Notes: generated from the sequence alone by a model not told the origin. DNA of 64,000 nucleotides from Diphasiastrum complanatum (GCA_029204225.1 CM055106.1:45331313-45395312); one strand, 5' to 3'. Shown: positions 10,650 through 22,117, counted from the stretch's first letter. Translations and numbers: made by a program.

Positions 10650-10857
10650 TTCGGCTAGCTATGACTATTCTTTATTGTCGTATTTGCTTAGTACTTGCTT
10701 TACACGGTTATGATGCTTTTGGGGTATCTGTTGTGACGACTTATGTCCTCTCCATCAGTATTTCCATTAGTTCGTGATTTTTCAGTATTTAGCATGCTTA
10801 CATTATTGTTCTAGATAGTCATTATGCTTGCTAGCCGGTGGAGGGCTTTGGTTTTCT

Positions 10858-11260
10858 GCAGGGGAGAGTTATGGACTTGGCTCATTACATTCGTCGCATC
10901 CATTCTTTTATTGTTATTATGCATAAGCAGGCCTAAGGGCCCTTTTTATTCATATACTGGCCTTGGGCCCTATTTGGTTATATTTTTAGGACTTGGTCAC
11001 ATTGATTTGGAGTGGGGGTCCTCCTATTGAGAGGGCGCACTATTTTCCCTCCAAATCCTTTTCCCTCCCTTTTTTTAATCCTCCATTTGATTCAGGGAGA
11101 GGGTATAAGTAGGGCAACATTGTATTCCTTTATTCAGTTTATGATGATTGCTCCTCTTTAGCCTCCTTAAGCATTCTCTTCCTGCTTTCTAGCTTAAGTC
11201 CTGCTTTCTAGCATAGCCAGTGAATCTTAGCTTGTAACTGAGACACATATTGTTCCCCAA
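10858..11260 (+). promoter_or_regulatory. Possible 3' LTR/U3-R region after the Gypsy fragment
   Basis: About 200 bp after the integrase end there is a purine-rich GCAGGGGAGAG near 10858-10868. Further on, GAGGGTATAAGTAGGG near 11099-11114 is a TATA-like promoter element and a CTCCTCTTTAGCCTCC stretch follows, as in Gypsy LTRs. No matching copy exists in the window, so the ends cannot be set. Confidence 0.35.
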
Positions 11261-11650
11261 GAGTATACTTCTCTCACCTTCTGAATGCCATAATTGGCCC
11301 TGTTCTCCTACTTCAAAAAAAGTGTAAATAGGTATTCAATCCTCCATGATGCAAACTATCGAACATGGCCAGCTACACTTGAGAGAAGACATTTGAGAAA
11401 GATGTCATCTTAACCCCAAAAGTATAACTTTCTTATAATAGTGGCATAAAATTGCCGCAAATGTACATCAACCAAAGCTTTCTGAAGTCCATCAAATATG
11501 CACTCTTAACCATCAAAGATAATATTGAAATGCAGCATCTAATCTAGTGCAACATAGTTTGACATGCAAAAGATCGATTTTGCAAATCAAGACAGAATTT
11601 TGCAGCATGATGCGACCGAAACACAACAAACAAAGCATACGAGGAAGTAC

Positions 11651-11769
11651 CTCTGGAGTCCAGATAAAGAAATCCAATGCTTCAGGAGTACTACGGCTTG
11701 TCATGAGAAGAATTGTTTTCACTGCTTTTACAAGGGCTACTTTTAAGTGCTTTTTATGCAGTCCACATC
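11651..11769 (-). CDS. Candidate exon of an unidentified gene
   Basis: On the - strand a CCAAG acceptor ends at 11770, an open stretch follows, and CCAGAG is followed by the donor GTACTT at 11650. The peptide includes KVALVKAVKTILLMTSRSTP then EALDFFIWTPEVLP, which looks like folded protein with helical character, and the frame is open well beyond both splice sites. I do not recognise the family. It lies on the same strand as the SAM exon 10 kb away and could belong to the same long-intron gene, but nothing proves this. A chance open frame is possible. Confidence 0.28.
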
Positions 11770-12539
11770 CTTGGTTTGAAAGCTTTTGCTTAAAATCCTG
11801 ACATTGGAATTTTCTGTATCGCCACAATCATCTTCCAAGACATGGTCGAGATGCATGCTTTTCTAGTAGACTGAACACAACTAAGCAGAACAATACAGAA
11901 TGCAGATACACTTTTATTTCTAAGTGACCACTACAACCACAAATCAAACTGCGCTACCCACCAATGGCCTTGTCATGGCGCAATAAGCCCACATATCCAA
12001 GGCTAATCCTTTGTGTTTGTATGGATGCTTTTTCACGATGATCGGCCAAACCCTATAGCGACTAGCATTATCTAAAGGTGGATCTTGAACTCCAGCAATC
12101 TACAGCCTCCTGTACAACATCTTTTTTATGCCCATCTTCCGAAATTGTTCACAAAATCATGAATCGTTGCTGATGATTATTGCGGTAATCCGAAAAATTC
12201 TTAAAACAAATCCCTCTTAAAGGATCCAATGCTGTGTTCAGGCCACAACTGAAAAATCTAAAACGAATCCTTCCAAAATTCCAGCAAACTATGGCGTTTT
12301 AATTATCTAAGAAATACTGCAAAACATCTTTTCAATGCCAATTTTCCGAAACTGTTTATAAAAGGATTCCGTTATGAATCCTTGCTGATAAACCGTTGCT
12401 GTAAACCGAAAAAACAACCCTAAAACAAATCCTTTTCAACCGATCCACTGCATTGCTCAACCCCAAAACAGCAAATTCATTGCCTCCAAATTTGCATTCA
12501 CAAAATCCTCATCAAATCACCACCAAACCCAGCAACTAA

Positions 12540-13340
12540 TTCCACAAATCTAAACCCTAAACTTGCAGCCAAAATGCCCAAGCCAATCATGCGCTTTGCC
12601 ACGGTTTCTTTCCCAAACGATCCAAGCATTGTCCTCGGAAGAGGCATCATCCTCATCGTCTGCAAAGCTTGCACTTATAGCTGGATCGCAAGCTCTGATA
12701 TTAGCATGCCGCGCCAGCTGCAAACCACCCATACGCACAAAACAGATCATCCTTCTGCCTTCTGCTGCATTGTTAAAAGACAAAAGCAAACGGCTCAGCA
12801 TGATGAGACCGAGACCGGTTCTGCCACCACGGTTGCGGTGGCGGTGGCGGTGTCACATGCCATGAACCCCACTCTTTCCCTTTACACTTCAGCTCAAAAG
12901 CAGAGTTTGGAGCATTGTGGAGGCACCTCCCAATGTGGATGCTACAACCAAAATCGTCATGAATGCCACATGGATAGAGCCTTGAGCGCCTAATGCCCTT
13001 GTTTTGGGTTTGGTGCCCGCCCAATGGAAACACACCATGTGGCACACCTGCCTCGGCCTTGCTGAATAGAAAGGTGGGCCTTGGCTGAATAGAAAGGTGC
13101 CCGGGAAAAATATGTCCTACAAGCACCAGTGCCACTCCATGTGAGCATTGAAGCCATTTTTCGCTGGCACCAGTGACACACGACACCAATTTCCTGAAGG
13201 CGCTGGCTGGTACCACTTTCACCGGCACACGCCATCTTCACGGGCACTGGCGTCACCTTCCAGTGAGTACAGCATCGACGCTATTTTTCGCTAGCACCAA
13301 CACCACTCTCCCAGGGACCCACATGCATGAGACAATTGTC
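12540..13340. other. GC-richer unique-looking segment, possible host 5' region
   Basis: From about 12540 (AAACCCTAAACTTGCAGCC, containing a telo-box-like AAACCCTA found in many plant 5' leaders) the GC content rises and overlapping open frames appear on both strands, for example 139 codons at 12574-12993 (+) and 151 codons at 12773-13228 (-). None has a recognisable domain; one contains a GTGGCG repeat read as alternating Val-Ala. Around 13067-13100 GAATAGAAAGGTG is duplicated, and CACCAGTG-like words recur to 13310. It could be a first exon or an old element; strand and product are undecided. Confidence 0.25.
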
Positions 13341-13444
13341 GAGTTTGCAATTATATGGATAATTGGACAGGGCACGAAATTGCTTATTTGATAATCTTTC
13401 TGATTGCCCGATGACATGGTGCTCCAAGCAACCTTTAAAAAAAA

Positions 13445-14697
13445 AGAAGAGTGTGGCGAGTCTGATGATCCGTCAAAACTTCAAATCTGGCTCCATACAA
13501 ATAATGTCGCCAAATTTTCAAGGAATGAACAATTGCTAAAAGTTCTTTCTCATAGGTACAATACCTAGACTGAGCAGGATTGAGTTTCTTGCTTTCATAA
13601 GCCATAGGATGTCCATCCTGCATCAAAATAGCTCCAATAGCATAATCACTGGCATCGATCCTAACCACAAAACCTTATTAGGATCACCAATGATTAGTAT
13701 TGGTGCCGAAGTGACACTTTTCTTAAGCAACTCAAAACAATTATTCATATCCTCCGTCCACACCATTAGTGGACTCTCAAGGCCTGGGTAAGGGAAAATG
13801 TCAATCGAGCAAATTGGGGAATATGCTGACGGAAAAATCCAACAAACTCCAAGAAAGACTTGATTTTCCGAACTATGGTAAGAATTGGCCAATCAATAAC
13901 CCTTTGGATACGATCGGACTCAATCTCCACTCCTCGTTCGAAAATCTTATGCCCTAAGTAGGACAATTCCTTAGCAAAAAAGTCACACTTAGACAATCCT
14001 AAGATGCTCTTTATGTTCCGCCAAAGTCTTAGCAAACACTAGGATATCATCTAAGAATACCACTACGAATCTTCCCAAATATGGGGCCTGAACAACTCGT
14101 TCATCATCTGTTGAAAAGTTGACGGTGCGTTGGTCAAACCAAAAGTCAACACCAAAAATTTGTAGTGACCAAACCGAGTTTGAAACCTGGTTTTTGGTAT
14201 ATCTTCTGCCTTAATGCGTATCTGATGGTAGCCCAATCTTAAATCTATCTTGGAAAAGTACCCAGCACCACCAAGATAGTCTATTAGATCATCCATCCGC
14301 AGCAATGGATATTTATTCTTAAAGGTTACCTTGTTCAATTTCTTATAGTCGACGCAAAACCTTATGGTCTCATCCTTCTTGGCAACCAGAACCACTGGTG
14401 ATGCCCAAGGAGACTTACTAGGTTGTACCCACCCCTTTTTCATGTAATCATGTAATTGCTTACTTACCTCAGCCTCTTTCGATGCACTCATCCTATAAGG
14501 ACGCTGTGCAATTGGAATTGCTCCAAGTATGGTAAACCTACAAGAAGGTCTAAAAAAACATCATTGAATTCATGCCTAAGTTCATTATAGGTGTTCTCCT
14601 TGGGTATACTCATGGCATTTATGTTAAGTTCTTCATCATTGAGGCAAGTAATATCATTATGAAAACATAAATAAATTTTAAAATATGAATTCTTCAT
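13445..14697 (-). pseudogene. Gypsy reverse transcriptase-RNase H fragment, frameshifted
   Basis: Read from 14697 downward: [20 protein letters not shown] precedes the polymerase; then [60 protein letters not shown] and [20 protein letters not shown] are textbook Gypsy RT blocks. The catalytic block [13 protein letters not shown] is present near 14040-14075 but one frame away from the preceding block. KCDFFAKELSYLGHKI and GFFRQHIPQFARL follow, and the RNase H part reads VRIDASDYAIGAILMQ, then KELLAIVHSLKIWRHYLYG and FEVLTDHQ, where it is cut off at about 13445. At least three frame breaks are needed. RT-RNase H makes the element cDNA; this copy is dead. Confidence 0.93.
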
Positions 14698-14766
14698 AAT
14701 AGAATTAAGTTCCTTTATTATTCAAAAGATTATTGTACAAAATGTTTATTTATTAGATGTTTTTAA

Positions 14767-16243
14767 TTATCTTTTTGGTGAATGATTAGTCAAACTACCT
14801 GTCTGCAGTAATCTTATCGATTGCAAATGGGTCTTTAAGATCAAATATAAAGCTGATAAGGGTATTGATCGAAGGAAGGCCCGGCTGGTAGCTAGGGGAT
14901 TTCTCAGATCCTGAATATTGACTACAATGAGACTTTCAATCCAGTAGTCAATCATTCTTCAATTTGAACTCTCCTATCGTATGCTGCTGCGACCATGTAC
15001 AGACAACTTATCTGAACGAAGTTATTGAAGAAGATATTTACATGGTGCAGTCCAAGGGATACTTCTCGAAGGCATGAAAGATCATGTTTGCAAACTCCAT
15101 AAAGCACTTTATGGCTTGAAGCAATCAGCAAAAGCTTGGTTCTAGAGAATCAACACATTGCTCATCCAACATGGTATTCAACCAAGCACTGTTGATTCCA
15201 ATGTTTATTTCAAGTCAGTGCAGCGTTCCTTCATTATCATCACCTTGTATGTCAATAACACATTGCTTTTCAACAACAATACCGATCAGGTAAAGGAGGC
15301 TAAACATATGCTATCTTCCAAATTTGACATGACCGATCTGGGTGAAGCTCATTATTGTCTAGGAATTCAATTCCATCAAGACAAAAGGAGACGACTGATT
15401 TATATCACTCACCAAAGGTATCTTCATAATACCCTTATCAGATATAATCTGATCAATTGCAAAGAAGCTCACTCACCGATGGATTCAGGCCTGTGATTAT
15501 TGAAGGACCAATGTCCTTAGACTAAACAAGAAGCAGATGAGAGAATATTCTTATCAATCAATACTCAAATCTATCATGTATGCAATGGTCTGCACAAGAC
15601 TTGACATCGCTTTTGCAGTTAGCTCACTTAGCCAATTCATGGGTAATTCTAGCATCACCCATTGGAAGGCTCTTATTCGAGTCATGAGATACATTCGAGC
15701 TACAACGGACCTGTGCATCTATATGGGGAAGTCGACAACAACAATCCCCATCGGCTCAGTGGATATTCAAATGCAAGCTGGGGAGGAGATGTAGATACTC
15801 GTAAATCCACATCTGGATTTACATTCTTCTTCAACGGTAGTTCTATCTCTTGAAACAATTGTAAACAAACTTCTATTGCTCTTTCCTCTATAGAAGTAGA
15901 GTACATTGTTTCTAAAGCCATTAAAGAAACAATTTGGTTGAGAAATTATTGTCAGACATTAGTCTGAATCAATACACTCCAACAATTATGTTCTGTCATA
16001 ATCGGATTGCTATTGCCTTATCGGCCAACCCTAGATTTCACTCTAGGAATAAGATTTGATATTACTATGTCAGGAGTAAGATTCTCGACAAAGAGCTAAG
16101 CTTAACATACCATCGAACGCAAGACATGCAGATGTGTTTACCAAGGCATTGAGCATTGATTCACACAACAAATTTTGTGCATCGCTTAGTCTAAAGGTCA
16201 ACGCATTCATGGATCCAAATTAAGGGGAAGGGGGGGGGGGGGG
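14767..16243 (+). pseudogene. Copia reverse transcriptase-RNase H fragment with polypurine tract
   Basis: The pieces in order are IDRRKARLVARGF (14865-14905), VCKLHKALYGLKQSAKAWF (about 15090-15145), DSNVYFKSVQRSFIIITLYV then NNTLLFNN, MTDLGEAHYCLGIQFHQDK, HWKALIRVMRYIRATTDLCI, DTRKSTSGFTFFFNGSSIS and SIEVEYIVSKAIKETIW. The family is the same as the Copia element at 58.7-62.6 kb. The polymerase motif is YVNN instead of YVDD, so both catalytic aspartates are lost; frameshifts and stops also occur. The region ends in AAGGGGAAGG followed by a run of G at about 16224-16243, a good polypurine tract, after which a 3' LTR would be expected but cannot be delimited. Confidence 0.88.
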
Positions 16244-17984
16244 TGGATTTATTCATCTACTTTCCTAAATCCCATGTTAATCTAGTTCCATTCACATTGT
16301 TGCAGTTTTAAATCTCGTTTATTTTCTATAGAGGAAAAATGTTGTTGTCATGACTTCCGTGTAAAACTGTAGATTGTGCATAAACTCATGTATTTTTGCA
16401 GAAAACTAGTGAGGTGACAAGAACACATTACATAACTAATAACACATATTAGTGGCAAGAGGGCTAATTCTCTTATTCTTGCTACTTATATCAGAAGGTC
16501 ATTCTCTTGCCCTTGTTAGGTATATTGGTAGATTGTATGAGGTCATCCAATCTGGAAGCTTTATTGATTGTAAAGTCTCTTATGTCCTTGTTCTGTGCTT
16601 TTCCATATTCTTGGATTTTTCTCTAAACATATTTAGTTATACTTTTAGAGAGCCATGATTGTGGCACAATATCTGCAAGGGAAAGCTAAAGTCTACATAA
16701 AGACAAAGCAATATTGGTGTATCTAGTAGCACACATCACATAGGGGAGGTTTGAGGTATGTTGGATGGTTCCACATATTTAGGACAACCACCCGTTTTGA
16801 GTGTTGTCTTTATTCTTAAAGTCAAGAATTGCCAATTTTGGATATTGAATTACATTAGGATTCTCTTTTTTAGCGGGTTCCTAACATAATCCTACAAAAT
16901 TGTTCTTGGCGATTCTTAACATGATGGTTATTCTCTTATCAAGAATCGATGGTTCAAGTAGAAGATTCTCAATAGATATCATTTAAGTGGATAATAATAG
17001 AAACTATACATATGTATGGTTTGAAAATTTCTAAAAACATAAGAAAACTATGAATATATTGGCCAACACCGTCTGTGCACAAAAAGTAGAAGTTAAAACA
17101 ACTTTTTGATCTTCTCATTGCAAGATTTCATGTTAGATTTGAAAGCTTCAATAACTTAGACCTGCTTCTTAATGATATTGTTTTTTATCATGTGGATTGC
17201 TTTTAGCAAAGTCTTAGAGTTATCACTTTATGGAATATTTGGCTAGATAGAAAGTGTAGGGAAATTGGAAATGGTGATCTCTCCATCTCTCCTCTATTTA
17301 TCTTTAAAGATGGCGATCTTCTCTTTGAGACAGTTTCATTTTTGTTTTACTTTTGTATGAAGTCCTTAATCCACAATTAACCATTTCGAGAAAAAAAAAG
17401 TAAGAGGTTAGATGATGTTTTGAGTTTTCAAAAGGAGATTTTGTTTAGTGGCCCCTTCATAAGCTTGTCAAACGTACAATAGCTTTGTAGGGTCAGTTGG
17501 TGATAGGCTTATCTCCACAGGTAGGTCTAGCTCTCAATTTCAATCCAAGGCTTAAAAAGAAACCTCCAGTTCTCAACCTTGAATGGTTCCTACAAAACCC
17601 CTTATCAGTTCATTCTAAACACAAGGCCAATTTTCATACCCACTGATTTGAGTCTTAAAACTGGGTTGATACCTGTTGAGAACCTATTTAAAATCAAATA
17701 ACCTAGCAACATGCCAAAGGTGATAACTATAGGTATAATATTTAGCTGATTAACGTGATTCTATTTAGCTGTTAGCTTTATGAACATTCTAGTTATGTTG
17801 AACTAGTGACCAAATTTAGTAGTTTTAACTTGTATAAAAATCTAGTAGTGAAAAGATTGGCAAACGTTTTAAGTTGAAAGATTTCAAAGCAATAATCTTT
17901 ATGAGCAACCCTCCAAAGTTGTATGATGTCAATGATAGTCTTAGAGGAGGTTCTTAGAGCATTGAACGAGTCCTATATCATACC
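16244..17984. other. No recognisable gene
   Basis: The first few hundred bases probably belong to the 3' LTR of the preceding Copia fragment. The remainder is AT-rich and lacks recognisable motifs; the longest open frame (68 codons at 16452-16658) starts with a signal-peptide-like hydrophobic run but has no other support. Confidence 0.35.
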
Positions 17985-17999
17985 AATTGAGCCAAGGGA

Positions 18000-18085
18000 G
18001 TTGGCTCAATTGGTTAACGCTTGACATCCAAAGTTTCTTTGGTCTCAAGTTTGAGCCTTCCATTGGAAACCAAGAAGCATAATCT
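18000..18085 (+). mobile_element. tRNA-derived SINE fragment, copy 1
   Basis: The stretch TTGGCTCAATTGGTTAACGC resembles an RNA polymerase III A box and AGTTTGAGCC at 18048-18057 resembles a B box, about 35 bp apart as in tRNA-derived SINE heads. The same 65-80 bp block occurs in reverse orientation at 52982-53068, including CATCCAAAGT, CTTTGGTC and AAACCAAGAAGCAT. The body and 3' tail beyond about 18085 do not align, so only the head is defined. Confidence 0.65.
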
Positions 18086-18224
18086 TGTTCTTCAAATCTT
18101 TGTAATGGTTTTTGTGACAACCTAATTGGGTATGAGACCAAAAATTAACAAACTATTGACCACATTCAAAATAATTTGAGGTTAGCCGAGGCCCAATGCA
18201 TCAATCTTGAAGGGGAATGTAAGT

Positions 18225-18480
18225 AGCCTCAAAGGGCAAGGTAGGTGGCACCCAAGGATACCTTCAAGCCTTGTCCAAACATCAACAACTCCCAAGGGCA
18301 ACTTTCAAACCTTGTCCAAAAATCAAAAGCCTGAAGACACCCATCAAAACTTTGTCCAAACATTAGTATATAGGAATAAACCTTCAGTACTCATCTAGCA
18401 ACAAGGCCTAGACCGATGGCATTCAACTCTCCTCCAAGTAGCAACTTGGAAGGGTGGCTTTCAAACTTCGTCCAATCAAA
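18225..18480. repeat. Short interspersed direct repeats
   Basis: A word close to TTCAAACCTTGTCCAAA recurs four to five times in 250 bp (for example about 18267, 18307, 18348, 18461), often followed by CATCAA or ATCAAA. The spacing varies from 40 to 110 bp. No coding function is visible. Confidence 0.5.
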
Positions 18481-18489
18481 ACAAAGAGC

Positions 18490-19250
18490 ACACAAGAATA
18501 TCCTCCCATTCCTAGGAGGACCAGATTTTGGGTGAGTAATCCCATGCAACCTTTGGTGGGGAATCCCACATGCTAACAATTTTTTAATCTTTAGATGGAC
18601 TTAGAAAATTTGCTTTTTAGTAATTGATAATTTTTAATCGTTAGATGCACATAGAAAACTGGGCCCGTTTCATTAGCAACTTCAAAGGCATGACTCATGA
18701 GGAGTTTGCACCCTTTCTAGAGTGGGTCACTCGCAACTTCCTTAATGATAATTAACATCATTGTCGTAATCGTAGAATATTTTTGGTAGTCCAATATAAA
18801 ATTTTGTAAGCTCCTCCCATTCCTATGGGGACTAGAACATGGGCGGGTAATACCATAAGATCCTAGGTGGGTTATCCCATGCATTGAGCTCCTATCTAAT
18901 CTGCTATGTGTAATCTTTAGATGCACTTAGAAAATTGGGCTTGTTTCACTCACAACCTTTGAGGCATCATTGAATCATGCTCTAAGTTTACCCCCTTGCC
19001 TGAGTAGGTCACTCGCAACTTCCTTATCCACTAAGATACCAAACATCATTGTCGTAATCGGAAAATATTGTTAGGCCAATAGAAAGCTTTGCAAACTCAA
19101 ATGAGAGGGTCATTGACAATTTCCTTTTCCAGCAAGGCAACATCATTGTTGTAATTGCAAAATATATTTTTTGGAGGCAAAAAATTTTCCTAAGCATTTT
19201 TGTGGGGACTATAGGTGTTTTTCTGGGCAAGGGGCTTAGTAGTGCATCTT
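18490..19250. repeat. Degenerate tandem repeat, monomer about 280-310 bp
   Basis: CCTCCCATTCCTA occurs at about 18502 and 18814; GATGCACWTAGAAAA at about 18644 and 18921; GGTCACTCGCAACTTCCTTA at about 18724 and 19007; and AACATCATTGTCGTAATCG at about 18752 and 19032, with a weaker third copy of the last at about 19138. The order is kept from copy to copy, so this is a diverged tandem array rather than random words. Confidence 0.65.
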
Positions 19251-19549
19251 GGGACCTAGGTTGGTGGCCATGGAGCCCAGCTTGATGTTTTGGTGAGTGC
19301 ATGGAACCAGGTGAGCAAGTCGTTATCTTCGCTTGGAATTTGACGCGCACTGTCGCATTTCAGATTGAAAGGCTTCTTTAGGTTTTAACTTTCATGTGAC
19401 ATGTATATTTGAAGGGCATCTTTCAAAAGCTAAAATCCTAAAAAGATTTACCCTTTCAAATCACACTTTGACTGATAAAAGTCCAATTTTATTTATTTAC
19501 AATAGGAAAACTTCAAAATAGTGACAAACAATAAAGTTTAAATTTTAGA

Positions 19550-20290
19550 ATTTACTTTTCAAGGAGACGGGTAAGTTTTTAGTTGGCCTTTCACTTTGAC
19601 ACTTTAATTTTTTTTTAACTTTCTTTGAAGGGCAATTAGGCCTTTCATATGCATTGTAGCTTGCAAATGACCTTTTAATCACTTTAAGATTTTGCAAAGA
19701 TTTTTAACTTTTTTTAAGGGACAAAGAGGCCTTTGCCATGGATTACAGCTCCAAATGACCTTTTGATATAAAAAGGTAATTGTTTAGTTTACCTTCACTT
19801 TGACACTTTGCGAAGATTTGTACTTTTCTTTGAAGGGTCAACAAGCCTTTGACATGCATTACAACTTACAAATGACCTTTCATCAAAACAAGTGTAATTT
19901 TTTAGTTTACCTTTCACTTTGACACCTTACGAAGGTTTTCACCTTTCTTTGAAGGGCACATAGGCCTTAAGACACTTTGTGAAAATCTATTCCTGTCTTT
20001 GAAGGGCTGACAATCTTCGACATGCATTACACATTACAAATGAATGGCCTTTCAATCAAAAGAAGCTGACACCTTCCTTTGAAGGGCAAACATACATTTG
20101 ACACATTGCACCGACACTTTGCAAAGCTTTTCACCTTTCTTTGAAGGGCATACAGGCCTTTTTATTTTTAACATACATTGCACAATGCAAATGCCGACAC
20201 CTTGCAAAAAGGGTTTTCACCTTTCTTTGAAGGGCACGCAGGCCTTTGACATGCATTGCATCTTGTAAATGCTCTTCAAGCTTCTAATTT
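19550..20290. repeat. Minisatellite around CTTTGAAGGGC ... GACATGCATTRCA
   Basis: Seven or more degenerate units of roughly 75-120 bp follow the pattern CTTTCTTTGAAGGGC, then AGGCCTTTGACATGCATTGC, CTTGCAAATGACCTTT, then CACTTTGACACTTTGCGAAG. Clear starts are near 19620, 19700, 19825, 19948, 20000, 20078, 20139 and 20225. Units vary in length by deletion of the middle part. The array ends at about 20290 against a GC-rich segment. Confidence 0.75.
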
Positions 20291-20299
20291 GAAAGGTTG

Positions 20300-20760
20300 T
20301 TAGCTACATGTTGCAATCTCCACCCGTCAGCAGCCGTCAGCTGACGCCCACCAGAGTCCACGACTCACGAGAAATGACAAGCACCCAGGCAGATATTTCC
20401 ACGTCAGAAAGGAGATAAGGGTCACGTCACGGACATAAAAGCGGGGTCCAGGACACATGACCGCCTGCCATGTGGTCTTCCTGCCAGAGTGCCTGACGTA
20501 CTTCAATATTGGGTGAATCCTGGGGATGTTGGAAGGGGCCTGTCATTTGACGGCCTCGCTTCGCCGCGTCACCCCTTCCAGCCTTTCACTGCCCTTCAAA
20601 CCGCCAGTTCCTCGCTATTTTGGGGCCCTGCCTTCAGCCGCCAGCGGCAGGTCCATCTACACTACGACAGGCCCCCGTACACTACGGCTTGACGTGCGCA
20701 GTTGACGCTTAGCAGTCTCCCAGTCAGTGCTAGCTAGGGTTCAAATTTCAAGGGTGTGGA
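20300..20760. other. GC-rich segment with promoter-like words
   Basis: Sharp rise in GC content. It contains CACGTCAG, GTCACGTCACGGAC and CATAAAAGCGGGGTCC (possible TATA) at about 20400-20450, then an open frame of 67 codons at 20489-20692 without known motif. TTGAAGGGTTGACGGGTTGAAGG follows near 20762. It could be an LTR (TGTTGCAATCTCC at 20309 to CCTAACA at 21040 has TG...CA ends) but no second copy or target duplication was found. Confidence 0.3.
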
Positions 20761-21239
20761 TTGAAGGGTTGACGGGTTGAAGGGTGCCCGTATCCTTCAG
20801 AGGATTATCTTAGAACAGCTGTGAAAGTTCTGGAATCTTCTAGGACAGGATCTTTGAGATCTTATCCGTTCAGGGCTGGAATTTCTCGGAACTTCCCCCC
20901 GTCGATTTGAAATTCCAGCTAACACAAGCTGAAGGGCTGAAGTCCTTGTTGGAATTGGTTCATTTTGACGTTTGAAGTTATGAATGGCTTATCACCTGAA
21001 GTTTGACGGTTGAAGTATTCAAGCCCCCAAGGACCTAACAATTATTGTAGAAGGGGGAAAATCTTTTTGGTCCCCTTCAAAATGTCAGAATGAAAGCTAT
21101 AGTATGAGATTCAATTTTGTAGGCTTTTGTGATTGTTAAATGCAAATAAATTTTTGACCCACTATCATGTCCTGATTGTATATTCTTATCCTAACTAGAT
21201 CTAACAAGAAATTTGACATGAAAGCGTGCAATAAACAAA

Positions 21240-22117
21240 TCAGTCATTGATCTCCATACCGGGGGTATGACAATAAAAGAACAAGTGAGAAATGTCCTCT
21301 TCTAAAGTTTTGCACTTTGAACAAACATGCGTTACACTACCCCTATAGTTTGCTCGCACAAACAAGGAGAGTTGAAAAATTCTAAGGAAAAAGATTATGA
21401 ACTTGCCTGTTCTAATTTTGTGAGTGCGTTGAAATCTAGATTTCCACAAATAGGGAGAGTCAGAGAGGCTCCACTAGGAATTGAACCAAAAAAAAGGTGA
21501 AAAGAGGCTCTTTGGTAGAATAAACAGAGGAGTAGAAGATCTTACCTTTCTTGTCCAAGGCTTTAAAAATCCAGTTTTTATCGTTGTCAGCTGGAAGTGA
21601 GGTGGAGAGGCGTCCAAGGTCACCATGGGTAAAAGCAAAGGACATGAATCTGGATTCGCGATTAGAAAGATCAAACTCTGTTCTAAGATGAGAAAGGCTG
21701 AGAGAATAAATAAAATTCATGACATGGTCCTAGGTAACAAAGCCTTTCCATATAAGGCTGAGACAGAGTCTTTTTTTTATCAAGGTAAGAGGCTTGGAGT
21801 TTAAAGTAATAGCTTTCAAAAAACCAGAGAGATTCCAGGGGGGGAAACAATATTACTACCATTCCAAAAAGTTAAATCTCTCATGGATAAAAGAATTCTA
21901 AAAATAGATCTAAATAAGGGGGGATGGAAGTGCAGGCAAGGAATGAAGAACGTTTCAAATCAAAAAAATAAGAATGAGAATTGGATTCATTGGTCGAGGG
22001 TAAAGGAAGAAGAATGGAGGTCATCATTAGTGCCCAAGATTGAGGCGATTCAAAATTAGTGTGGAGATGTCTAAGCGGAAGAGAGAGAGAGGTGATGGAA
22101 AGATCAAGTAAGCCCAG
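21240..22117 (-). pseudogene. L1-like LINE ORF2, C-terminal half (distal part)
   Basis: The part nearest the LTR insert reads GLLDLSITSLSLPLRHL on the - strand. The end reads RANYRGSVTHVCSKCKTLEE then DISHLFFYC, the zf-RVT zinc-binding motif C-x2-C...H-x4-C that closes plant L1-like ORF2 proteins. Between them (21460-21720) LRTEFDLSNRESRFMSF and KALDKKGKIFYSSVY are in keeping with the same protein. Several frame breaks are present. It is the direct continuation of the piece at 26048-26930 across the LTR element; joining the two at one copy of the 5-bp target duplication restores GGLGLLDLS in frame. Confidence 0.85.
22113..22117. repeat. Target-site duplication, left copy (CCCAG)
   Basis: CCCAG directly precedes the left LTR; CCTAG (26048-26052) directly follows the right LTR. 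One transition separates the two copies. Keeping a single copy rejoins the LINE reading frame, which supports both element borders. Confidence 0.75.

Noticed and set aside
18200-20300. CRISPR-like array
   Set aside because: Repeats are degenerate and of variable length, with no conserved short direct repeat plus unique spacers; the window is eukaryotic.
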